NCBI GenBank assembly: GCA_951799445.1
Contig: OX637293.1
Location: forward strand, 22,754,001 to 22,818,000
Source of the DNA: Pseudisothecium myosuroides
Lineage: Eukaryota; Streptophyta; Bryopsida; Hypnales; Lembophyllaceae
Length of the DNA stretch: 64,000 nucleotides
Reading direction: 5' to 3'
In this document: positions 24,233 through 35,400 of the stretch, piece after piece
How positions within the stretch are numbered: position 1 is the stretch's first letter
How the letters are laid out: every line of letters begins with the position of its first letter
Position numbers and translations under genes: made by a program
Notes under the pieces: model-generated
What the model was told of the DNA's origin: nothing
What the model saw: only the letters and a program-made list of their open reading frames with translations
The model's database searches: none

Positions 24233-24860
24233 ATATCAGTAGGTTACCAACTTACCGTAATCTATAGAGGTACATAAGTAGTGGACTAGGGGATGAATTT
24301 AGATATGAGGATTTATCGTGTGTAGAGGACGTAGTATGTATGCACATATAATCTATACCAATGTATGTGGAATTGGATATACAATTTGATTGTTTGTGTG
24401 TTTTTCAAATTGTAATGAATACAAATGTTTACTATACAAATTGTATGCTTTGTGTGGATGAGAAGTGCAGTACTCCTTGTTAATGGATATTGGATTGTCG
24501 CGGTTGCATGACAAATAGAATGATATATGACATTTGGATATTTTGAACTTAGGCGTCAAGGGACACATGTGTAGGGTGAAAGGAATATTAGAAAAATTTC
24601 AAGATCCGAAAGGCCAGAAAGTGAAGTGTAAATTAGGAAGGAAATTTTAATTCATATCATTCAAAAGATTCATAAGGATTGAAGGTTTTTACCATTTCAT
24701 GGATACAAATCCCCTACCCACAAAAAAATAGGGTGTGAAAAGAGAGGTAGAAAACGAAAGCAATGATAGTACATAATTGAAGATGAGAAGGTGTCAATGT
24801 AAAAAAAAAATTTTACGCTGCGAAAAGTTTGTTTTTGAAAAATTGAGGGTGTGAGCTTAA
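24233..24860. other. 3' flank of the kinase gene, nothing recognised
   Basis: AT-rich spacer with no coding region or recognised repeat before the B element at 24861. Confidence 0.4.
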
Positions 24861-25795
24861 CCCCTAAAGGTTGTTGACTATATATTCACCCAAAACGTTC
24901 CGAAACTGCCATTTCCAAAAAATAACCCAAATTTTAGAAAGAAAATATTTTAGGACACATGTAATCATAGGATCTTGTAGTGAATTGGTTTAAGAAGATG
25001 TGGAAAAATTTTCAGAATTTTCCACCATGTATATTGCAGGGTAACAACATTTGAATCGACAGAAATGTTTTTTAGGTCCGGGCCAAAACCGGACAGCTGC
25101 ATTTCACAAGGTCTCATTTGTATCGGAAAGTATCAATAATGGTGGTTTCATTTGGATTCATTTTCAAGGTGAAGCTGGCTCTGTGCTTGAAAATTTCCAA
25201 AACATTAGGAATTGTACAACATATAGAAAAAAAATAGCAAACAGAAAGAAGTAGTGAATGATTCAAACCACTAAATTGTTAAGAATTTAATTATATAATT
25301 GGAAAATGCCAATCCCAATGGTTATAATGTTGTAGTAATGTATCTACATTCTTTTTTTTCTTTTTTTCAAAAGATATTGAAAATTAAATTGAATAAAGGA
25401 TTTTAAAGTTTATTTCTGAGCAAGGAATCCAGAATTGCCCGCAAACTAGATCACCGCGTACTTCTGATCTCATAAATGAAAAAAAAAAATTCAAACCTAA
25501 ACTTGCATATATAGATCTAGAGAACTAGTTTGAAATTTTATTCTTTTTTTAAAGCGATTTTTAAGAATTTTTGAGCTGCCCACCAAGCATTAAAAATCAC
25601 ATATCAATATATCATACAATAACTTTTTAATCTCTAGGTTAGAAGTTATGAAGAAAAGTTGGACCTTAAAGCTACTCCTCCTGAAAATGCCTTGTGAAAA
25701 TTTGAACTAAAAAAAATAAAAACTCTGCTTGTAGTAAGTTGCCCAAAAATGCTATGTTCTCCAAAGACCAAAATGCATGTTCAGTGCCTTGTGGA
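24861..25795. mobile_element. TTAA-type element, family B (copy B4)
   Basis: 935 bp starting CCCCTAAAGG after TTAA (24857-24860) and ending GCCTTGTGGA before TTAA (25796-25799). The interior matches B2 and B3 from end to end. No transposase is encoded. Confidence 0.8.
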
Positions 25796-25799
25796 TTAA

Positions 25800-26787
25800 A
25801 TTGAGACTTTGATAGAAGTCGTAGTATCTTACCCAAAATAAGATGGTGTGAAAATAACTTAAAAAAAATGTACAACAACCATATTGAGACAATGTTATTT
25901 TCCCCCCTCCTTGAAAGTAATGTGTAAAAAGAGGAACTTCTTTTTACACCGATTGAAGTGTCTTTCCACAAAAGTAGGGTGTGATAATAAACCAAAAATG
26001 CCACACCTATTAAAATTTCTTATTTTTTATTGTTCCAAATTGATGATCTTCTCTTCTGGTAATCCAAACTTCTCTATTGTTCTTGTTTGGTTACTTCAAC
26101 GCAATGGTAGTCGCATTTTCATAGCAAGCAATTGCATGACATCGCGGGATGACCTTTGTTCCTAATAACTGTTATTTCTTTCAATGAAAATCAGCACTCT
26201 TCAAAATATCCTTAATTCATTTCAATCATTTACATCACACCAAGCAATTCTTACCATAGCCAAAACTTCTCAAGGACCCTTACGCAAAATTCTATTTCCA
26301 CTCAAACACCCGCGTACGTTCATTGTTGAGTTTCTAGTGACCTAGTCCCATTACTCCTATAACATTCAGTAGCTTGTAAACCAAAAAAAAAAGGAAAAAA
26401 AAAAATTCTGTACAATTTGTATGACAAGATTATTTGGCTTTGTCACTTTGTGCCTTCTAAGCTTATAAGTTTTTAACTATTGATATTCATTTCTTAAATT
26501 TTTTCTCTTAAATATTTGAGTGAAAAATTTAGGAAACAAATTTAGGAAAATATAACTAAATTTTCATTCATTATAAAATTGGTAAGTGGAACTAGGTTTC
26601 AGAATCCCGGAAAAAAAAAAATCATTAATACATTTATTATGAAAGTGGAACTTGGAACACAACTCCCTTTGGTTCGGTGTATTGTACCCTTTTTATCAAT
26701 GGAAATTGTTCATGTGTTTTAAAAAAAAAAAAAAAACAGAACACAACAATCCCAAAGCTCACATTATTTTAACAACCGATTTGAAGC
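25800..26787. other. AT-rich spacer, nothing recognised
   Basis: Homopolymer A runs occur near 26385-26405 and 26721-26737. No gene or clear repeat was found. Confidence 0.4.
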
Positions 26788-26821
26788 ATGTTTATTAATT
26801 TGTTCGGAGAACTTGTAAAAA

Positions 26822-27352
26822 CAGGTCGGGATTGGGGTCGGGTCAGGTTTTCAGTCGGATTTTCGGACAGGTTATCGGTCGGGTTTTCGGTCGTGATTTC
26901 GGACGGTCAGGTTTTCGGTCGGGGTTTCGGTCGGTCGGTCCAGTTTTCGGTCCGGTTTTCAGTCGAGAATTCGGTCGGTCAGGTTTTCGGTCGAGAATTC
27001 GGTCGGTCTGGTTTTCGGTCGTCGGTCGCATTTTCGGTCGGTCCGGTTTTTGGACGGGTTTTCGGTCGGGTTTTCGGTCGGTCCGGTTCTCAGACGCGTT
27101 TTCGGTCGGGTTTTCTGTCGGTTAGTCGGTCGGTTTTTCGGTCGGGTCTTCGGTCGGTTTTTCGGTCGGTTTCTCTCGTCGTTTTTTCGGTCGGTTTCTC
27201 TCGGTCGGTTTTTCGGTCGGGTTTACGGTCGGTTGGGTTTTCGGTCGGTCGGGTTTTCGGTCGGTTAGTCGGTCGGGTCCTCGGTCGGTTTTTCGGTCGG
27301 TTTTTCGGTCGGGTTTACGGTCGGGTTTTCGGTCGGGTTTTCGATCGCGGAA
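26822..27352 (+). repeat. Second GGTCGG minisatellite, opposite strand to the 16-kb array
   Basis: Units of GGTCGGGTTTTC and GGTCGGTCGGTTTTTC are repeated for about 530 bp, reverse-complementary in sense to the array at 16105-16500. One plus-strand frame stays open for about 198 codons because the units are multiples of 3. By analogy with the other blocks it may be a promoter for the damaged plus-strand coding segment at 28112-28633. Confidence 0.7.
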
Positions 27353-27384
27353 TTTACCATGTAGGTAAAAAACATAAAAAGTGA

Positions 27385-28111
27385 ATGTCACAGGACGTTG
27401 GGGGGGCAGCGTCCCCGGACTTTGGACGTCCGTCCGAACGTCCTGACAACCGAGTTGTTGGTACATGCCGAGAGGAGCAGAGCATGTTTGATAAAAGGTA
27501 GGGGAGGTGGAGCATGTTTACAAACTTAATATCAATATAAATGGAGAAATCTCGTTTCCTTCTCAAAGTGACGAAATGGTAGTCGTGGAGTGGCCAAATT
27601 GAAGTCTTTGTACGCTGCAAATGACGATGGGGGACACAAGTAGCTTCTTCCTAGAATTCCACCCTCGGACAAAAAAGGTAGTTGCTGAAGTAACTAACAA
27701 ACAAGAAAGGAGGGGAGGAGGAATAATGGACGCTAATGAACATGAGGGCATGCAGTTATTCTTGCCACCTGGAACTCGGTGCATCGCCATGTTGTGAGCG
27801 AGGGAGTGCAAAGAGCCAGAAGTAAGGTAGGAGGCTGTAAAACGGAGCGGGCATTAAAAGCAAACATGACTCATAGGTACATTTTGCTTTCTTGAATGTA
27901 CCACCTATGCACATTTTAGGAGGTGCTTGCTTTTGATGACCACAAATGACCACTTATTTCCAACTTCAAAAATTTGTAACTAATTCTAGAAAGTTCCAAA
28001 AAATATGAAACGACTTGAATTAGATGCCAATTTCTCTTGTCTTTCAAGAAAAATTCACTGAAAAATATTGAAGCATTTTCCCTCTCCAGAATTCAATTTC
28101 AGCTCTTAAAT
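27385..28111. other. Mixed-composition stretch, no supported gene
   Basis: More GC than its surroundings near 27390-27480, with a GGACGTCC-rich segment, then purine-rich DNA. It may contain leader or exon sequence for the fragment that follows, but no convincing exon could be fixed. Confidence 0.3.
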
Positions 28112-28633
28112 GAGCGATTTCAGAACCTCCTACCTTAAGGTGTACTGTTGATGGAGAATTTGCAACATTCAGAAGAGTAAGGAATGCTTGGAATGGACAA
28201 GCTCTGCAACTGGATCCACTAGAAGAAATCTGCGTTTAACTTGTCAAAAACTGCGTTGTATTTGACAAAAACTGCGTTGTACTCAACACAAAGTGTGGGG
28301 TGGATTTTGTTGAGTTCTCCGTTCATAACACAAAATTCTGTGTTCCACCACTTCAACACAAAATTTGACAAGTAAAACGCAGAATTTTGTATTAGAACGC
28401 AAAATTTTGTGTTATGAACGGAGAATTCAACAAAATCCACCCCACACTTTGTGTTGAGTTACAACGCAGTTTCTGTCAAATACAACGCAGTTTTCTTCTA
28501 GTGGGAGCGGAGACAAATTGTGGGGATGTCTAGAGGTCCAAGAGTGCGATATGGAGAAGAAGGAAAGTGGTTCATGCATAATGTTATGCTACTTCCGTAC
28601 GACCCAATATCATTTGGTTCATCTTTGATTTAA
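28112..28633 (+). pseudogene. Coding fragment of unknown family split by a foldback MITE
   Basis: An open stretch from about 28112 to 28215 (ending NAWNGQALQLD) continues in the same frame after the MITE at 28505 as ERRQIVGMSRGPRVR. It ends at a stop near 28633. With the MITE (28216-28504) removed, the two halves join without a frameshift. No family was recognised. The protein-like composition and in-frame join suggest an exon broken by the insertion. Confidence 0.35.
28216..28504. mobile_element. Foldback MITE, ends CCACTAGAAGAA
   Basis: A 289-bp near-perfect inverted repeat with arms of about 130 bp. The ends are CCACTAGAAGAA and TTCTTCTAGTGG. Each arm carries AACTGCGTTGTA twice. The CACTA-like termini hint at the CACTA superfamily, but no clear 3-bp target duplication is visible. 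A smaller relative with AACTGCGTTGGATTCAACA arms lies at 59599-59729. Confidence 0.75.
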
Positions 28634-29330
28634 AGCTAGTATGTCATTGCAGATTCATGGCTACCAATTTCCTTCAATAAATGAAATTTTTATAAATTTT
28701 TCAGCGCTTATGAGGGGATGCATTCAGTTCAGGGAAGGGACACTGTGAGTGAATGGCAATACTATTAATGATATTCAAAATCACTTCTACACGAGAGGAC
28801 CCTTTTCCACTTGCCCGTGGTACAAGTAGAAGCCGTAGAAGCTATATCCTGGAATAATCGTTTTCTTCTTCGGCTGAAAGCACGTTTAGGCGTGCCATTG
28901 CATGAAAATCATTGTATCAAACGGCACAACAATCATAGTATCATTCATTCTAGAATAAAAATCATCCACTTCCGTCCTTTTCGTTGTCTTCAGCGGAAAA
29001 GAAGCACTAAATTATTCAAATCACACAACCGCCAATGACATGGGAACCCCAATGCAAGATTCGCAGACCTTTTCACCTTTTACTATTCAAACTGCGATAC
29101 TGTCAAAAAAATATTATAGAAAACAATTGGATAAGTATTGCCTGAATGCACTTGCACAGTGACTTGCGACCAAAAAAACAACATTTCCATGGCTTCCCTT
29201 GACCTGCAAGCACTCCGCTACTGAATGTACTCCTCTGCACTCTCCAGCATGACCTTCTAGGATCATTAACGTGTATTCAGTAATTCTTTATTAATGAGTC
29301 CTATTGAAAATACCCACATCTCTTGTAGTG
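28634..29330. other. Spacer, nothing recognised
   Basis: AT-rich DNA with no gene or repeat that could be supported. Confidence 0.4.
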
Positions 29331-29830
29331 ACACTTGGATGAATTGCCATACACTTACACAAATAGATCTAGACCATCAAGTTGACAAACATAAATAGTA
29401 TTACTTAGCTAATTTGAACATTCGATTGATTCTCTATTTTAATTTGACTAACTTATCACCAAATCATTTAACATCATCACATTGGTTAAGCTCGCATTCC
29501 AAACAAAGGAGAACACTTAATATGAATTTTAACATTCAAATGAACTACATGTTTGATCAAGACAACACAGCACACAAGTTAATTTTCCTCAAGAGAAGTT
29601 GCACATCCCAACTTGTCAATTAAACAATTGGCCTTGACTACAAACGGCTAACAACACCATGCACATCACGTAGTTTAAAATACTTACATCCACTTGACAA
29701 TTTAATAATGTGAGTTTCACAATTAATATTTATTTATTCCTCAACGAAACACTCAGTCAACAATTCATTCAATATAGAATTTCCCAGCCATTTGATACTC
29801 ACACATTTCTACTTGACTCATAGAACAAAT
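29331..29830. repeat. Repeat D, copy 1 (empty TTAA site)
   Basis: About 500 bp closely similar to 42819-45040 once the insertions there are removed. Here the site reads ATCATTTAACATCATCAC, with an uninterrupted TTAA at 29468-29471. The class of repeat D is unknown and no coding capacity was seen. Confidence 0.7.
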
Positions 29831-30375
29831 ATTTTGAATTTTCATCCATTTTTTCATCTACTTTCATCTATTTTCTCCAATTATGTTCATCCATTTCTTC
29901 CATCCAGTTTCATCTATTTTTTTCCACTTTTTTTTTCTTCCAATATTGCAACTCACCACTTCCTGCTCACCACTTGCTACTCCACACTCACATACCAGCA
30001 TTTCCCTTTGCATGGTATCAAATCACAAACACAATTCAACAATTTGAAACTTTTTGGCTTTCCAATGTTTAGGATTAATCAACAAACAAAAGTATGATAA
30101 AATGAATAATAAATTAGAAAAATTGCTAATCTTCTAGCTTACCTTGATATGAACATGATGAATTGTTGCTAGCTCTAGATTGATGAAGATAACATGTTGA
30201 CTGAGTTTGAATAAATTTATCAGCGTTTGAGCTCAGGCAATGGATTCTGGTGCTCTTTGAGATCGGGCATCCCAATTCTAGTGATTTATAATGGAATTGA
30301 AGAAGATAGATACCTTGCTCTTCATCATGGTCGTAAGTCATGTACCCACATGTTGTACTGAAAATTTGAGGATTT

Positions 30376-32416
30376 TTAACCCCTAAAGGTCCACACATCC
30401 AAAAAGTAGATGTGCCTCGGTCTACCTTGATAGAAACTTTCATTATAACCATTTTTGATATTTTATTAAACTAAAAAATTGAAACTTGACAAGATCTCTT
30501 TATGCTTCATCTTGAAATTTTGAAAAATTCCAAAATTGAAAGAATTATTGCAATTGTAAGCTCTATGTATTAGAATCCAAAAAATACAATAATTATGTTA
30601 TATTTTTCATTCATATTTTTTCCTTTTAAAATGTATTTTCAATTTAAATTACAACATAAAGTTTTACATTCTAACTTCATTTATGGTAAAAATTCCAGAT
30701 TATTCTAAAATATATTCAAATGGATATGATTTTAATTCCACCTTTAATTTTAAAAAATCACAATTATTTGATTTTTCAATAATTTTTTTGAAAAAAACAA
30801 CATAAATAAAAAATACATTATTCTACTAGCAAAAAATATCAAAAATTTATACATCAATCAAATGAAAGGATAAATTTGGTTTGATATCCAAATTTGACTT
30901 CAAGATCTCTGTTGTGGTTGTTTGGGATATAAAAAACAAAATAACCAATTGAAATTTTTTCAAGATAATCTCCAGAGCTTCTTGTACCTCTTGAAAAAAT
31001 TTCAAATAACTTGGATTGTTTTTGCTATTTTTACTTATTTATTTTTAATTTTTGCAGCAAAAATGATAATAATTACAATTTTTCACAAAACAAATTGAAA
31101 TTTCTCACAGTGATGTACAATTCATAGTTTCAAGTAAGAAAAATTTGGATTGATATTTGAACACAATCTAATAGGCTACATTCAATTCAAGAATGATGTT
31201 TGACTAATTTGGCAATGGATCTTGTCTTTAAGGTTTACATTTCTAAACAGTTGAAATTAATTTGCCTTGAGAAAAACTTTTATGTGTAAAGAATATATCA
31301 ATTTTTCCCCCTCAAAGTAGGTTAGTTTCCATTGTTCAAGGAAGCTTAGGTTTAGCTACTTTGTCTTTAAGATTTTGACCAAAATGAAAAACTAAAAAAT
31401 GCCATTACATACAACGTACTCATTTTTGCCTTTGTCTTCTTGTGGATACGGTCATAGTAATGATTACTATGAGTACTCTATGTGGCATTATACTTAAATG
31501 TACTTTGTAAATTGAGTTGGCCAATCACATTTTAAAGTTGAAATAAACTATCCTATAACTATACAACCGAATTTTTCAACTCAATTTATAACTTTCAAAC
31601 CAAATATTAGCAACTCATTTAAAAGTGGAAATCAAAAAAGACTACTTGGAAGTTCCACTTGATACAAAAAATATAAAAAATAGTTTAAATTCATGAAAAG
31701 GAGGAGGTGGTTGCCCTTGTAAGTTGTAAGTAGAAAATTTTACAATATATGAGATTGCCATTACCATGCTTTAATAGGCATGTGCAAATTTATGATTTAT
31801 CTATACAATAGTCAAATATTACATGCTAGCTATGTTGTAATCCATTTTCAATTGCCAACAAGATCAAACAAAAGTTTACATGATACAATTACAGAAATCA
31901 TCCTAAGATGCTTATTTAATTGCTTCAAATATATACTCATTGTACATAATTATATAACTATGGTATATTACATGAGCTTTGCTTCATGTGGAATATGTGA
32001 AGGTTGCAACGTACATAGTATCATAAAATTGCCATACCTCTTATTAGTACATTACTTCATGCTAATAACATGAACTAGATTTATTTCTATCTGATTTTAA
32101 TAATAATCTAAATATCCTTATCATAGGTCACTCTTGTAATCCAAAAATGGATAATTGGTTTTAGTGCACAAGGAAATCACATGTCTTACATTGACTAATC
32201 ATATTCACATGCTAAAAACAATACAATGAACATATAAAACGGTGGATTCACAAGAAGACAAATAATCAATGACTTTCTCTACTAATGGTTTACCATATCT
32301 ACTCTCACTATTCATACTCATATGAAGGTCATTGATATTTATGTCAATATAGGTGCTTATCCCAAAGCTTATTTTATACAATACTTCTTTCCAATTGAGA
32401 CTAAGAATTCAACTTC
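30376..32416. other. AT-rich stretch starting with a lone TTAA-element end
   Basis: TTAA (30376-30379) followed by CCCCTAAAGGTCC looks like the left end of another TTAA element. No matching right end was found, so its extent is unknown. The rest of the stretch shows no gene; it includes sequence downstream of the P450 stop at 32417. Confidence 0.35.
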
Positions 32417-35400
32417 TCATGTCATACACCTTTTGACCAAACGAATTGGAAAACCTGCAAGTTTCCTCAACGGAAATTCCTTCACTCCTTCATCAAGTCC
32501 ACACCTTTCCACACTGCAATAGGTGTTACATGCACATAATTTCAATTTCCTTGATTACACAAACATACATGATTTGCCATATTTCAAATTCTTTTATTTC
32601 AAGGCCTAACCACTTTAGTTACCAAAACTTATCTAAGAAAAAATGCTCATCAACTTCCTTGGTTATGAAATATAAAAAAAAGTGCATAGTGGTACATTGT
32701 AAATGCATTTTTTTAAGTAAGGTTTAAAATTTTTTATTTCAATATGTTAATTTTAGGCCCAAGTTTCAAGACAACGATGTAACTTTCACTAGTAGAATGC
32801 TTGCTCAAAGAAATGAAGCTTTAAGACCCACAATTGATCTACCTTGTTAAATACAAGTTAAACCAGTTGTGGGTCTTAAAGCTTACAATAGTCTATTCAA
32901 GCAAGCATTCTACTAGTAAGTGTCTTTATTTGGTTGGAAGAATAGAATAAAACCCATAACCCTTCAACTCAATGTTAACTCTTTAAGTAGAGATTTGAAT
33001 TTTCAAAATTCAAGGAATTGAATTTTACATAGTGTGCAATAATCTTCTTTACCTTTCAATTCTCAAGGTTAGCCAGTCTTTATTTTCTAAATGACAATTG
33101 ACATAACAAACAAACATTAAAACTATCCATTTCAATGTGCATAATCAGTATATTGGAAGAGATGAGCTTGTACTAACCTGTAATTTGTGACAAGGTGATG
33201 GATGATGAACATTGTCTGTGTTAGTGCAAGTTCACTTCCAGGGCATAAATGTGGACCTTGGCCAAAAGGCAGGAAAGTATTTGGATTAGGCTTCTCCTGC
33301 AACAAATTCCAACAATTCAAAATTAAACTCAACAAAACATTTCTTGCATAGTATTCAAGAAAATTGGGAAAGAAGAGTAGAACTAAGGAACTTTGAAAAT
33401 AAACTCTTGTGGCATTGTTGAATATGGTTTTGATTGTAGATAGCTAGTTAATTTATAACATAAAGAAAATTTATAACACCATTTCCATGAAACTAAGTAG
33501 AATTTATAACAAAGGACCTTCTCCACTACATTATAACTGATTCAACCAAGGAAAGTGAGTTTAAACATAATAAACACACAAAAACATTAGTAGACATCAT
33601 GCCTTCTTTCAACCAGAGAGTACATAGTCACCAACTTGGTCATTAGACACTAATGCCACCAATTCTAGCCAAGTTGTATGAACTACCTAGTTGGAACATT
33701 AGACAATTTCCACAAGTATAAGCTCCATAAAAGAACAATCTCAAATCAAAATAGCTCTAGTTGACTTAATTAAGATTTAAAAAATCAATTGTATTTTTGG
33801 ATAGTAAAAATATGGTGCACATACAATAAATCTAGATGGATTGAACTCCCGAGGATTTGGATAGTATTTTGGATCATAATGAAGAGAAGATGTTGATGCC
33901 CACACATAAGAACCTTTGCGGAAGACTAAACCTGCGTGGAAGTGAAAACATATTCAAAAACCAAAAGACATCTAAACAAAGTCAAAACTAAATTTGTAAC
34001 ACAATTACCTTCATATCAATAACCTTCACACCTCTATTGGCTCTAAATATACTAGCTTTTCACATTGTGATCAATACTTCATGAAGTTAATTTTTAACTT
34101 CGGTCATTGAAAGACTATACATTCAAATTGCTCAATTATATTAAAATTGGTTTAAGCTCAATAGAGAAAATTCTTAGAGGTACTTGCAAAAATTGAAGAA
34201 CAATAACCTCATATTTGTAATTTTGGCAAATTTCAATGTGCCAAAATTAAAACTAACAAGTGCTCAAAGGCTTGGTTTCTTAATTTGCCTAATTGAAACT
34301 TAATTTTAGGATAAATATAGATCTAAGACAAAGTCAAAGATCAACAACCTCCCTATTCAAAAAATTCATCTCAAACCACTTCAATTGCTAGTTTAGAGCC
34401 CTTCCCCTAATGTGACAAATATGAACATATAAGAGCAAGTGAGGACAAGTGACAGCAAAGAGCCTTTACCATTGTACTCAACATCTTTGTTGGCTTGCCT
34501 TGGAGTTAGCACAGCAACTGATTCAATCCGTAGGATCTCATAGATAACCTATAAGGTACCCCAATGATTTGAGATTTAGTAGCAAAAATCACGAAATTAT
34601 AGATCCCAGAATATAAATAGAGAATATTATAACAAAAAGAAATTTAAACCACTTTGGCAATACCAACAATAACATTCAAAGAGTAACTGAAGAAGAAAAC
34701 ATCATCATGATTGTAGTAGTTTAGGAAGAAATTTTCTATTTACAATTGCAGCAAGAGGCAAATACAAATTACTTGCAAAGTGTAAGGCATGCTGCTCTTG
34801 GTCTTGAACGAGGTCAATGACTTGTCTTCAATCATCTTTTGTCGAAGACAATCTTGTTCCTCCTGAATGGAATGAACTCATAAGTACGCTAATATGAGAT
34901 TCGAAGGGAAGTGCAAACTTCCAAATAACGCTATTTTACATATTCTGGAGACTCTATGCGTAGAGCACTGACTGTTACGATTAGAGTTACAGATCTTTGA
35001 AGGACCACTTATCACTGTGGTGATTTAATCTCTAGCAACTAAAAATTAAGACAAAAACGTACTTGGTACCTCTGCAAAATCTGGACGAGGGTCATAAGAA
35101 ACAGTCATTGACAATACCTACCAAGCCACAGGAAGTAGCAGCAAGTAGGTGCCGTCAAATCTCTTTTTCACACAACCCTCCTCCAGATTTGAGTCATCTT
35201 GCATTGTTCCTACCTTTCCTCATCATCTGCCAAGTGTTATCTTCCATGTCACAAGAAGCAATTATGTAGCAGTCACAGTATCAATTCCCTACCTATGTTA
35301 CGAAATGAAGGTATCGGTTATCACTGACAACCATACTTGTTCACAAAGCAAGTTCAAAAAAATGTCCACAAACAAAGAATTTGCATAGTCTGGAATTAGA

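Noticed and set aside
26788..27384. Plus-strand 198-codon frame across the second minisatellite
   Set aside because: Same reason: repeat translation in several frames and no evidence of a gene.
28216..28504. CRISPR-like repeat array from the repeated AACTGCGTTGTA motif
   Set aside because: The repeats are arranged as arms of one palindrome, without regular spacers, in plant-like DNA.
29792..30097. 101-codon frame downstream of repeat D
   Set aside because: Low-complexity Phe/Ser/His-rich translation from AT-rich DNA; no splice or family evidence.
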